Below, in pieces: positions 46,199-54,871 of a DNA stretch of 64,000 nucleotides. Under the pieces are notes generated by a model that did not search any database, was not told the origin of the DNA, and worked only from the letters and a program-made list of their open reading frames with translations. Source of the stretch: Vreelandella salicampi (GTDB lineage: Bacteria; Pseudomonadota; Gammaproteobacteria; Pseudomonadales; Halomonadaceae); contig NZ_JACCDF010000001.1 in the NCBI RefSeq assembly GCF_013415105.1, forward strand, positions 513,174 through 577,173. The letters are read 5' to 3'. Made by a program: the position numbers and the translations under genes. How positions within the stretch are numbered: position 1 is the first letter of the stretch; each line of letters opens with the position of its first letter.

Positions 46199-47917
46199 GT
46201 GAGCAACAATCAAGAAACACTTGAACTAATGGCTGAACTGGATACGCATGAATACGAAGAGCGTGCCGATTATCTGCCACCAGAATATATTAAAACAAAA
46301 ACCGCCAAGGGAAAGTTTTTTGAGGATATACAAAAGAAATTATTTCAAGTTGGTGCAAAGTTACTTATCGGCCCACGAGGCACCGGCAAAACACACCACA
46401 TGAGACTCGCGTACATAACCTGCAAAGAGGATTCAAATAAGCCTTTACCAGTATACGTAAGTTTTAACCATTATCTTCGCCTTGAGACATACTTAAACGA
46501 ATCATCAAATGCTATTGGTGTCTTTCATGCATGGACATTAGGAAAAATTATTCTATCTTGCATAGAGGACTATGGTGATAATGTTCTCTATGAAGGTATT
46601 GATGCCATCAGCTTAAAGGAATTTATACAAGCTGTAGAAAAACAGCAGTACAACTCCGATTTTTATAGCATTGTACAGAAACTTTCAGTTGAAAAAGCTA
46701 AAGACTATATTGAAAGCTCTATACAGCGCCAAGAACGTAAACGAGCAATCTTGTTGCTTGATGACGCAGCATTGACATTAACTCCAGAATACATGGTTGA
46801 ATTTTTTGAAGTATTTAGAAGTATAAAGTCTTCGCTCATATCACCTAAAGCATCGGTTTATCCAGGAACGACGCAATATGGGCCACGCTTTCACCTTGGA
46901 CATGATGCTGAACCAGTAAATGTTTGGTTAAGTGTTGAAAACCCAAATTACATTGAATTCATGACCTCTCTAACCAGCAACAGGTTTGAGGGTGAACCAA
47001 ATGTTCCTAATGAAATATTGGAACTTTTTAAGTATGCTGCTTTTGGTATACCAAGAGCATATATAATGATGGTTCGTGAATACCAGCAACAAGGCTCTTC
47101 TACAGCTCAGAAAAAATTCAACAAAGTAATTTACGATAGAAAACAATATACAACTGCAGAATATTTATCAATTGCTGATAAGCTCAAGCAGTATAGGGGG
47201 GTCATAGAGCTTGGAAACGAGTTTTTAACAAATATTGTTAATTATTTAAAATCATTAAATCACCAAAATATTGATAAAAAAGGAGATAACTTCGAAAAAA
47301 TTATCACTGTTGGCATCACTGGAATCCCTCAGAAAGCTGAAAGGATGATTCGATTTTTAACAGAGGCTGGTTTGCTTTATGAAGAAGATAGCACTTCTCA
47401 TGGGGCGGACCGTAGGCTCCGTAGATTTATTCCTCACATGGCATTTGTCTTAGATGAAAGAGTACTAACAAAGAGCAGAGGGTTTAGCGCTACAAAATTG
47501 CTAGAGATCTTGACTGGCCGCTCGGCTAAGCATCCTGCTAGACCCTCTTTTGAATCTCTAATTAAAGAGGATCAACTCGTAAAATTAAACCTAGACTTAC
47601 CACCGTGTGCAAATTGTGGGGCTAGGAGGCTAACTGAGAAGCAGAAATTTTGCCATGAATGTGGTAAGCCTCTTGTAGATTACTCAACATTCAGAGAATG
47701 TATGGCGAAACCTTTAAGTGAATTACCGCTTACAGATTTCCAAAAAAAGGCAATTGAGCAATATACGAGTTTCAAAACAGTTGAGGACGTAATTCGCAGC
47801 CAGGATCCTTCAACTGAATTACAGAAGGCGCATCGTATAAAAACAGCTAGGGCTGAGGATATATACAACCGGATTGATGGTTGGGTAAATACTTGGGTTA
47901 ATGAGTTTCTGGTGTAA
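46199..47917 (+). CDS. AAA/ORC-like P-loop ATPase with C-terminal zinc ribbon
   Basis: 572 aa, start GTG 46199 with AAAGGAG before it. Walker A GPRGTGKT (58-65), Walker B ILLLDDA (184-190). The middle resembles winged-helix parts of ORC/Cdc6-like or STAND ATPases (TEAGLLYEED...RRLRRFIPHMAFV). Cys470, Cys473, Cys485 and Cys488 form a CxxC-CxxC zinc ribbon, followed by a helix-hairpin-helix-like tail (KTARAEDIYNRI). Suggests ATP-driven nucleic-acid sensing. Two bases separate its stop from the HEPN gene, so they form one operon. Not a family I can name with certainty. Confidence 0.7.
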   Translation: MSNNQETLELMAELDTHEYEERADYLPPEYIKTKTAKGKFFEDIQKKLFQVGAKLLIGPRGTGKTHHMRLAYITCKEDSNKPLPVYVSFNHYLRLETYLNESSNAIGVFHAWTLGKIILSCIEDYGDNVLYEGIDAISLKEFIQAVEKQQYNSDFYSIVQKLSVEKAKDYIESSIQRQERKRAILLLDDAALTLTPEYMVEFFEVFRSIKSSLISPKASVYPGTTQYGPRFHLGHDAEPVNVWLSVENPNYIEFMTSLTSNRFEGEPNVPNEILELFKYAAFGIPRAYIMMVREYQQQGSSTAQKKFNKVIYDRKQYTTAEYLSIADKLKQYRGVIELGNEFLTNIVNYLKSLNHQNIDKKGDNFEKIITVGITGIPQKAERMIRFLTEAGLLYEEDSTSHGADRRLRRFIPHMAFVLDERVLTKSRGFSATKLLEILTGRSAKHPARPSFESLIKEDQLVKLNLDLPPCANCGARRLTEKQKFCHECGKPLVDYSTFRECMAKPLSELPLTDFQKKAIEQYTSFKTVEDVIRSQDPSTELQKAHRIKTARAEDIYNRIDGWVNTWVNEFLV

Positions 47918-47919
47918 AA

Positions 47920-48750
47920 ATGGCTCAACAACGTTTTAAAAGTTCAATATCAGGCATGCGTAACTCGTCACGATTCGACTCGACAGTTTATTTTCAAGAT
48001 GTCGAAGTGACAGACCTTTCACCCATTCATCGGTTTGTGAAGCAAAGAGAATTATTGACTACTATATTAGGAGCAGAAAATGACTCAGCGGAATGGCGAA
48101 TGAAGGCTAACCTTGTAACAATAGGCATTGTATCAAGTGTCGAGACGTACTTTAGATCAATAATAAGAAAATGCTTAATAACTGATGATAGCTCAAGAGC
48201 TCATAGTTATCGTAACAAGGTTTCTTATGGTGCAGCTTTATTCCATAGCCCTGATTTACTGCCAGAAGCCTTATTAGAAGAATCCACATTTCTCACTGGA
48301 TCTAGAATAGTAAAAAACATAAATGATTTCACAGGCTTGCAACTAAACATTCAAAAAGAGCCCGATTTATCTAAGGCACTCGATGAATATGAAAAAGTAT
48401 GTCATCTTCGCCATTGCATTGCGCATCGTTCTGGCCACCTTGGTTCAAAAAATGCGATAGAATTAGGCTTGGAAACTTTTTCTGAGCATTTAGAAAAACC
48501 GATAGTTTTAACTTTTGACGCCATTAACAATGTGTTTAATATTTGTCACAACTTGGTACTAGAGTGCAATGACTACATATTTGAATCTATTCTTGCAAGA
48601 ACCGTTTCTAGAGGCCTTTGGACTGGAGATCTTAGAACAGATAAAAAGAACTTTAAACCGATTTTCGAGCTTTTTTCACCTGAACCATCAAGTAATGAAA
48701 AACTACGCTCTACGTACAGGATCTTCATTAATCACTTTGGTATAGTTTAG
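47920..48750 (+). CDS. HEPN-like protein, putative RNase effector
   Basis: 276 aa, mostly helical. Residues 73-86 (VETYFRSIIRKCL) and 164-173 (RHCIAHRSG) match the layout of HEPN domains, in which R-x4-6-H is the RNA-cleaving motif; here Arg164 and His169 (R-x4-H), resembling the RiboL-PSP/MAE-28990 type. The C-terminal 80 residues are unassigned. HEPN proteins in defence islands cut RNA in infected cells. Starts right after the ATPase gene. Motif-based call; nuclease activity is inference. Confidence 0.65.
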   Translation: MAQQRFKSSISGMRNSSRFDSTVYFQDVEVTDLSPIHRFVKQRELLTTILGAENDSAEWRMKANLVTIGIVSSVETYFRSIIRKCLITDDSSRAHSYRNKVSYGAALFHSPDLLPEALLEESTFLTGSRIVKNINDFTGLQLNIQKEPDLSKALDEYEKVCHLRHCIAHRSGHLGSKNAIELGLETFSEHLEKPIVLTFDAINNVFNICHNLVLECNDYIFESILARTVSRGLWTGDLRTDKKNFKPIFELFSPEPSSNEKLRSTYRIFINHFGIV

Positions 48751-48867
48751 GGATTAAATCTTTAAAAACCTTCGTTAAGACAATCAATATTCACGAAACA
48801 GTTGCGAAATAATATCTAACTTTTGACCTATACATACACGGTACATAGTTGACAGCCAAATGGATAT

Positions 48868-48894
48868 TGAATTCGAAAAAACTGAATTATAATG
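48868..48894 (+). promoter_or_regulatory. Possible promoter for the type III restriction operon
   Basis: TTGAAT (48868-48873), 15-bp spacer (short), perfect TATAAT (48889-48894). Lies 145 bp before mod in the 289-bp gap, which otherwise shows no gene. Confidence 0.4.
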
Positions 48895-49039
48895 TAATTT
48901 TGGTGTTATCCATGGAAAAACTCAATCTCTGGCCCGCTGGTAAGGCATGCCAGCCGCTTTAGAAGTTACCCTTCACAAAGGGTATTATGTGGCCATAAGC
49001 CAAGCCCAAGTAATACGCTGCTAAGGAACACACGAGTAC

Positions 49040-50572
49040 ATGCCCATACTGCGATGGTTAACCCGAGACGAAGACGTGCGCGGCGCTGAAAAGGTGCCCT
49101 ATCGCTTGATGGAAGAGGCTCCCGAGCTTGGCTATGGTGACCAGAACTCAGGGAATATGCTCATCCAGGGCGATAACCTCGACGCCCTGAAGGCACTACT
49201 GCCCTATTACGCCGGGCAGGTTAAATGCATCTATATCGATCCACCCTACAACACCGGCTCCGCCTTCGAGCACTACGACGACAACCTAGAGCATTCCAAA
49301 TGGCTCGCGATGATGTGGCCCCGCTTGGAGCTGTTGCGTGAGCTGCTAGCTGAGGATGGTTCGATATGGATCAGTATTGACGAAGACGAGCACGCCTATT
49401 TAAAAGTCATTTGCGACGAAGTATTTGGTAGGCGAAAATTTGTAACTACCAACGTCTGGCAGAAACGCTATGCGCCAGATTCGCGTGTTGCCATCAGTGA
49501 TGCCCATGAGTATGTGCTCTGCTATGCGATGGAGCCACGTTCATTTAAAGAAACACGCAACCTCATCCCGCTTAGCGACGCACAAACTAAACAGTTCAAA
49601 AACCCAGATAAAGACAACCGAGGCCCCTGGAAGGCTAGAGACTTTACAGCACCTGGTTACCGTCCTAATCAAATGTATGAAATCACTCTTCCTTCTGGAC
49701 GCGTAGTTACTCCTCCAGGCGGCCGGTGTTGGCGGGTCACTAAAACAGGATACGAGCAATTCCTAGCCGACGACAGGATGTACTTTGGCCCCAAAGGCGA
49801 CGGGGCACCTTCGGTTAAAAGGTTCGTCGCTGAAATGCCAGGTATGGTTCCTTGGACATGGTGGCCTCATACAGACGTAGGGCATTCTCAAGAAGGTAAA
49901 AAAGAGAATCAGGCTCTTTTTGGACACGATGACACATTTGGTACTCCCAAGCCGGAGCGCTTGATTGAGCGCATTCTCCAAATAGCCACCAATCCCGGCG
50001 ACCTTGTGCTTGATAGCTTCCTTGGCTCAGGCACCACAGCCGCTGTAGCCCAAAAAATGAGCCGTCGATATATCGGCATTGAGATGGGTGAGCATGCCGT
50101 CACGCACTGCGTTCCCAGACTCAAGCAAGTCATTGACGGTGAGCAAGGCGGTATTTCTGAGGAGCAAAACTGGCAAGGCGGCGGTGGCTTCCGATTTTAT
50201 CGGCTTGGTCCACCAGTGTTTACGGAAGATGGGCAAATTCAGCCCGATATCAAATTCCCCGTATTGGCCGCTCATATCTGGTATACCGAGACGGACATCT
50301 CGTGGGCGAAGCCGAATAAACAAACGCCGTTTCTGGGCAGCCATAATGGCCATGGGTATGCCCTCCTATACAACGGCATTCTTGGAGACAAAGCTGCTGC
50401 CAATGGAAACGTACTTACTCGGAAGACGTTAGCCGTTATTCGCGCTGTGCAGGGGGATTTTGAAGGCCCAATGACTATTTACGGCGAGCGCACCATGTTG
50501 TCAGAGGCAACGCTCAACGCTGAGCAGATCGAGTTCAAGCAAACCCCTTACGATGTTAAGGCGCGCACATGA
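49040..50572 (+). CDS. mod: Type III restriction-modification methyltransferase (Mod)
   Basis: 510 aa. N6-adenine methyltransferase of the beta class: DPPYNTG (67-73) comes before the SAM-binding DSFLGSGTTAA (about 325-335). The central 130-310 region is the target recognition domain. In type III systems Mod recognises a 5-6-bp asymmetric site and is needed for both methylation and cleavage. Start ATG 49040 with AAGGA 12 bases upstream. It overlaps res by four bases. A somewhat short Mod (many are 550-650 aa). Confidence 0.93.
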   Translation: MPILRWLTRDEDVRGAEKVPYRLMEEAPELGYGDQNSGNMLIQGDNLDALKALLPYYAGQVKCIYIDPPYNTGSAFEHYDDNLEHSKWLAMMWPRLELLRELLAEDGSIWISIDEDEHAYLKVICDEVFGRRKFVTTNVWQKRYAPDSRVAISDAHEYVLCYAMEPRSFKETRNLIPLSDAQTKQFKNPDKDNRGPWKARDFTAPGYRPNQMYEITLPSGRVVTPPGGRCWRVTKTGYEQFLADDRMYFGPKGDGAPSVKRFVAEMPGMVPWTWWPHTDVGHSQEGKKENQALFGHDDTFGTPKPERLIERILQIATNPGDLVLDSFLGSGTTAAVAQKMSRRYIGIEMGEHAVTHCVPRLKQVIDGEQGGISEEQNWQGGGGFRFYRLGPPVFTEDGQIQPDIKFPVLAAHIWYTETDISWAKPNKQTPFLGSHNGHGYALLYNGILGDKAAANGNVLTRKTLAVIRAVQGDFEGPMTIYGERTMLSEATLNAEQIEFKQTPYDVKART

Positions 50573-53214
50573 AGTTAAAGGATTACCAACACGCCTCGCT
50601 TGATACGCTTAAATCCTACCTGGAAGAGGCGCGGGTTATTGGTCCGCAAGAGGCATATAAAAAAATTACCGAAAAACCCGAGGTAGCTGCACGTCTACGT
50701 GGTTATCAGGCTAAGTACTCCCCAATCAAAACGCTCCCAGATACGCCTTATGTTTGCCTGCGCTTACCCACTGGCGGTGGTAAGACGATTCTCGCCGCTC
50801 ACTCGATTGCTGTGGCAAAAGATGCTTGGGTAGAAAAAGATTACCCCTTGGTGCTATGGCTAGTACCCACCAACACCATTCGTGTGCAAACGGCTGAAGC
50901 GCTCAAGAACCCTCGCCACCCCTACCGAAAAGCCCTGGATGAGGCATTTGGTGGGCGCGTACGAATCTTTGATATTGGCGATTTCACCCATATTAAGTCA
51001 CATGATCTTCGATCCAACCTATGTGTGGTTGTGGGTACGGTACAAACGCTGCGCGTAAGCAATACCGATGGGCGAAAAGTCTATGCCCATAATGAGGAGA
51101 TGGAGCCACACTTCTCAGCGGTTTCTCCTCAAACGCCGGAACTAGAGCGCACTGAGAAGGGCAATATCAAATTCAGTTTCGCTAACCTGATGCACCTTCA
51201 CCAGCCGCTGGTCATCATGGATGAAGCCCATAAAGCGGGCTCCAAGCTCAGCCAAGAAGTTTATGAGCGGATTAATCCGACCGCGCTCATCGAATTTACC
51301 GCCACCCCTAAGGGATTTAATAATCTACTTCACTCCGTAACAGCCCAGGAGCTGAAAGATGAAGAAATGATAAAAATGCCTGTGGTGCTGGATGAAGCTG
51401 AGACATGGCAAGGAGCAGTTAACTCGGCCATTTTGAAGCGTGCCGAGCTACAAGAGCACGCTGAACGTGATCGAGAAGCTTATATTCGCCCTATCGTGCT
51501 CTTTCAGGCACAAAAAAAAGGCGAAGAGGTCACCGTGGAGGTGCTGAAACAGCACCTGATCGACAATGAGAATATTGATCCAAATAAAATCGCTGTGGCC
51601 ACTGGCGCACAGCGCGAATTAGACGGCATCAACCTATTCAAGCCCGATTGCCCTATCGAGTACGTCATCACGATCGAGGCGCTCAAGGAGGGCTGGGACT
51701 GCTCGTTTGCCTATGTTTTCTGCTCGGTGGCTAATATTCGCAGCTCAACTGATGCCGAACAGCTCCTGGGCCGCGTGCTTCGCATGCCTTACGCCCAGAA
51801 ACGTAAAGAGAAAGCGCTGAATAAATCCTACGCTAAGCTGGTCTCTAAGCACTTTTCTGAGGCGGCCCACAGCCTTCGCGATAAACTTATTGATATGGGC
51901 TTTGAAGAGAGCGAGGCAGAGGACAATATCGAAGCCGAACAGCTCGGCCTTGATGATGGGTTGTTTGGACGACAGCCTCAGTCCATCCCGACGATGAAAG
52001 TCGCCATGCAGGCTAGCCAGGAAGAAGCTAGCAAAATGAACACGGCAGTGCCGTCGAAAGTACAAGTGACCTTTGATGAGAGCGGCAAGAGCCACGTGGA
52101 AGTAAAGGGCTTCCTCAAGCCCGAAGAAACCCACACATTGATCAGCTATGCCCCTGAATCGCTTAAACCGCAGCTTCAGCAAAGCATCAACGAGCACCAC
52201 GCTAAATACCAGCACGAGATACCGCCATCACAGAAGGGAGAAACCTTCACGCTGCCCCGCTTGATGGCCTACGTGCAGGGGGAGATGGTATTTGGTGACC
52301 CTGATATTCTCATGGAGCAACATGAGTGGTCGCTTGCTGATCATCCAGCCCGCTTGGAAGCGTCCGAATTCAGTATCGTGGATACCACGAACACATTTGA
52401 AATTGATTTGGACGGCAATCGCGTCACCATTGGCTCTGGCGATACCGCTGAACAGCTCACCATGAACGTCGAAGTAGACGACTGGACGCCAAACAGCCTA
52501 GTGCAATGGCTAGATCGCAAAATACGTACACCGTGGCTCAGCCAAGCGGAATTACTGGCTTGGCTGAGCGATGTCGTGACCTATCTAACACGTGACCGCG
52601 AGCTAAGCTTGTCGCAGCTGATGCGCTGCAAATTTATTCTCGCTCGCAAGCTGTCTGAAAAAATTCATGGCTTCCGCCAAGCAGAGCGCGAGAAAGTCTA
52701 CCAAGCCAACCTGTTCGGGCCAGACGCCCATGTTGAGGTCTCTTTCGACCAAGGCTTTACCTTCTTCGATGAGATGTATGCGGGCGTTCCGAAATATCGC
52801 GGCACCTATCGGTTCAAAAAGCACTTCATGGGACCCGACGATGTGCCCGTCTTTGATTCCAAAAAGGTCAATGGCGAGGAAGAACAGTGTGCCTTCATGA
52901 TCGATTCGCACCCGAGGGTAAAATACTGGACTCGTAACGTCAGCAGGCACCCAAATTCGTTCTCGCTGCCGACCTCCACCGATAAATTCTATCCAGACTT
53001 TGTCGCCCTGGTCGACGATGGCCGTCTGCTTGTCGTGGAATACAAAGGCAAGGATCGCACACCAGAGGAAAACCGCGATTCACGCGAGAAGAATCTTATC
53101 GGCCAACAATGGGCAAAGGCTTCCAATGGTAAGGCTGTCTTTGTGATGGCTACTATTGAAAAGGGTGATCCGAAAGAAGTCCGCGTGGCGATTGATGAAG
53201 TAATCGGGAAATAG
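50569..53214 (+). CDS. res: Type III restriction enzyme, Res subunit
   Basis: 881 aa. Superfamily 2 helicase: Walker A LPTGGGKT (66-73), DEAH box in VIMDEAHKAGS, motif III-like ALIEFTATP, motif V/VI region EGWDCSFAYVF and LLGRVLRMPY. A C-terminal PD-(D/E)xK nuclease is visible as YPDFVALVDDG followed by LLVVEYKGK near residue 820. All parts are present and in frame, so the system appears functional. Cuts DNA with two head-to-head unmodified sites. Translationally coupled to mod (ATGA). Confidence 0.94.
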   Translation: MKLKDYQHASLDTLKSYLEEARVIGPQEAYKKITEKPEVAARLRGYQAKYSPIKTLPDTPYVCLRLPTGGGKTILAAHSIAVAKDAWVEKDYPLVLWLVPTNTIRVQTAEALKNPRHPYRKALDEAFGGRVRIFDIGDFTHIKSHDLRSNLCVVVGTVQTLRVSNTDGRKVYAHNEEMEPHFSAVSPQTPELERTEKGNIKFSFANLMHLHQPLVIMDEAHKAGSKLSQEVYERINPTALIEFTATPKGFNNLLHSVTAQELKDEEMIKMPVVLDEAETWQGAVNSAILKRAELQEHAERDREAYIRPIVLFQAQKKGEEVTVEVLKQHLIDNENIDPNKIAVATGAQRELDGINLFKPDCPIEYVITIEALKEGWDCSFAYVFCSVANIRSSTDAEQLLGRVLRMPYAQKRKEKALNKSYAKLVSKHFSEAAHSLRDKLIDMGFEESEAEDNIEAEQLGLDDGLFGRQPQSIPTMKVAMQASQEEASKMNTAVPSKVQVTFDESGKSHVEVKGFLKPEETHTLISYAPESLKPQLQQSINEHHAKYQHEIPPSQKGETFTLPRLMAYVQGEMVFGDPDILMEQHEWSLADHPARLEASEFSIVDTTNTFEIDLDGNRVTIGSGDTAEQLTMNVEVDDWTPNSLVQWLDRKIRTPWLSQAELLAWLSDVVTYLTRDRELSLSQLMRCKFILARKLSEKIHGFRQAEREKVYQANLFGPDAHVEVSFDQGFTFFDEMYAGVPKYRGTYRFKKHFMGPDDVPVFDSKKVNGEEEQCAFMIDSHPRVKYWTRNVSRHPNSFSLPTSTDKFYPDFVALVDDGRLLVVEYKGKDRTPEENRDSREKNLIGQQWAKASNGKAVFVMATIEKGDPKEVRVAIDEVIGK

Positions 53215-53290
53215 CCAATCCTTATCGCAAAACCCGCTCCAGTCGAAGCCGCTGCGGTGCAGAAAAACTAAGAATCTTATAAACGGAAAA

Positions 53291-53314
53291 ATGGAGGGGA
53301 TTGCTCCCCTCCAT
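53291..53314 (-). terminator. Rho-independent terminator of the 39-aa gene
   Basis: ATGGAGGGGA-TTGC-TCCCCTCCAT, perfect 10-bp stem, followed on the minus strand by TTTTTCCGTTT. It lies five bases after the stop codon. Confidence 0.88.
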
Positions 53315-53319
53315 ATCGC

Positions 53320-53439
53320 TTACTTCTTCTTACGAACCTTGATCGGGAAAACCTTGCCGTTTTTAGGCCGAATAATTTTCCCGTTCTTACGGATGTAAGG
53401 CCGATAAATGATCTCGTAGTCGTCGTGAATAACGCCCAT
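53320..53439 (-). CDS. 39-residue basic protein
   Basis: Start ATG 53439-53437 directly follows GGAGGTGATCC, an almost perfect anti-16S match, and stop TAA 53322-53320 is followed at once by a terminator. The protein begins MGVIHDDYEIIYRPYIRKNG and ends with a KVFPIKVRKKK tail; 14 of 39 residues are basic. Such composition suggests a nucleic-acid- or ribosome-binding role, but I do not recognise the family. The signals at both ends make it much more convincing than the overlapping 108-codon frame. Confidence 0.72.
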   Translation of the reverse strand: MGVIHDDYEIIYRPYIRKNGKIIRPKNGKVFPIKVRKKK

Positions 53440-53585
53440 GGATCACCTCCATCTACCATCACGGCCTTAAAAACTTCACGGCGTTGACCTTTGGCTAGGC
53501 AAAGATTAACCTTCGCCATGCTATCGAATATGGCAACTCGCCAAGAGAACAGGGCCGCCATGCTAAGTCCTGCTCTTTTGCGTCC

Positions 53586-53615
53586 TCCCAACCAAGGCGG
53601 CAACCTTGGTTGGGA
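53586..53615. other. Long perfect hairpin in the 53440-53779 gap
   Basis: TCCCAACCAAGG-CGGCAA-CCTTGGTTGGGA, 12-bp perfect stem and 6-nt loop, in the probable leader of the 39-aa gene on the minus strand. No T-run in either direction, so a regulatory or RNA-stability element is more likely than a terminator. Confidence 0.7.
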
Positions 53616-53712
53616 ATCCTTCCTTCATTTCATCATCCTTGATTCCCTCGTAGTAGTTTTCTAAGAAGGAAACCACTACATGTAGTACTCCTATGTCTAA
53701 ATCTACATATCT

Positions 53713-53749
53713 GGTTGACAGGTGTCAACCCAATCACCATATTGTCAAC
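53713..53749 (+). promoter_or_regulatory. Promoter with palindromic operator for the XRE-ImmA/PIN pair
   Basis: -35 TTGACA (53715-53720), 17-bp spacer, -10 CATATT (53738-53743). The -35 box sits inside a perfect palindrome GGTTGACA-GG-TGTCAACC (53713-53730), with an extra half-site TGTCAAC at 53743-53749. Autorepression by the XRE domain is the natural reading. Confidence 0.7.
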
Positions 53750-53779
53750 TTAGCCCACCTTAAAACAAGGTAGAAAGTC

Positions 53780-54871
53780 ATGCTGCATGATCGTATACAT
53801 CGTGCGCGTGTCCTCAAGAATATGACCTTGCAGCAGTTAGCCGATCTGCTGGGGGGCATAACCAAGCAAGCTCTGTCGAAATATGAACAGGGCAAGGACG
53901 CGCCCAATTCGACTCGCTTGATCCAACTGGCGGATGCGCTTGGGGTTAACCCTGAGTATTTTTTCCGTTCAGACTCAGTAGAGCTGGGAAAAGTAGACTT
54001 CCGTAAGCACTCTGCCTTCGGAAAACGCCAGCAAGAAGCCGTCAAGGAGCAAGTGCGTGAGCACCTTGAGCGCTATTTAGCAGCAGAAAGGCTGTTCCAA
54101 ACCGGCCAATCACCTGATGAATTTTCCAAATGGCATCAGCGTTTTTCCGTATCCAGTATCGATGAGGTCGAACAGGCAGCTAATAAACTCCGTGAAGAAT
54201 GGCAGCTTGGGCTAAACCCTATCGCCAATCTGACTGAAACCCTGGAAGAAAACGGCATTAAAGTCGTCAGTCTTCAGGCTCACGAGAAATTTGATGGGCT
54301 TTGCGCTCTCGTCAACGATGGCTCGGATGCCGTTATTGTCAGTAATACTGAGCGTCCTGGAGAACGTCAGCGTTTTAATCTCGCCCATGAGCTAGGACAT
54401 TTGGTTATGTCACTACCTGAGGAGCTTCATGGCACTCGGGATGAAGAAAACTGGTGCCACCGCTTTGCTGGGGCGTTTCTCTTCCCGGCAAATCAAGTGC
54501 GCGTCACCTTTGGTGAGCACCGCAAACGGGTGCTGTTCCAAGAGTTTCTTTTGGCCAAGGAGGAGTGGGGCATTTCTATTCAAGCCACTTTGCGCCGGTT
54601 ATATGACCTGGATATCGTTAGTTCGAGCTTCTATCAGAACACTTTTCGCCTATGGTCGATGAAGGGTTTTCGAAAAAGTGAACCTGGTCGACAAGAGCCT
54701 GAAAAATCCTATCGCCTGAAGCAATTGGTTTACAGGGCGCTGGCTGAAGGACTGGTTACTCCTTCAAGAGCAGCGGAGTTACTCAGTGTAAGCCTTGGAG
54801 AAATTGAGGAAATCATGGCAAACGGACAGGCAGGTGACAGTGAGCATGTCAGCGAAAATTCTTGTCTCTGA
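53780..54871 (+). CDS. XRE helix-turn-helix / ImmA-IrrE metallopeptidase fusion (antitoxin-like regulator)
   Basis: 363 aa. XRE DNA-binding domain (7-60: TLQQLADLLGGITKQALSKYE), then an ImmA/IrrE-type zinc peptidase with FNLAHELGHLVM (HExxH at 203-207) and CHRFAGAFLFPA. Such two-domain proteins repress their own promoter and, in several families, pair with a downstream PIN or DUF4411 toxin. It overlaps the PIN gene by 26 bp. Start ATG 53780; the operator lies 50-67 bp upstream. Confidence 0.9.
   Translation: MLHDRIHRARVLKNMTLQQLADLLGGITKQALSKYEQGKDAPNSTRLIQLADALGVNPEYFFRSDSVELGKVDFRKHSAFGKRQQEAVKEQVREHLERYLAAERLFQTGQSPDEFSKWHQRFSVSSIDEVEQAANKLREEWQLGLNPIANLTETLEENGIKVVSLQAHEKFDGLCALVNDGSDAVIVSNTERPGERQRFNLAHELGHLVMSLPEELHGTRDEENWCHRFAGAFLFPANQVRVTFGEHRKRVLFQEFLLAKEEWGISIQATLRRLYDLDIVSSSFYQNTFRLWSMKGFRKSEPGRQEPEKSYRLKQLVYRALAEGLVTPSRAAELLSVSLGEIEEIMANGQAGDSEHVSENSCL

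Noticed and set aside
44948..48750. BREX, DISARM or type I RM as an explanation for the methyltransferase cluster
   Set aside because: No PglZ, BrxC/BrxL, DrmA/B or HsdR homologue is visible; the methyltransferase carries only one specificity-like half-domain and the partners are an ATPase and a HEPN protein.
53277..53603. 108-codon minus-strand frame overlapping the 39-aa gene
   Set aside because: It reads through the terminator hairpin at its end, lacks a ribosome binding site and has low-complexity Ser/Arg/Thr content; the 39-codon frame has far better signals. A real peptide starting at the internal MAKVNLCLAKGQ is not fully excluded.
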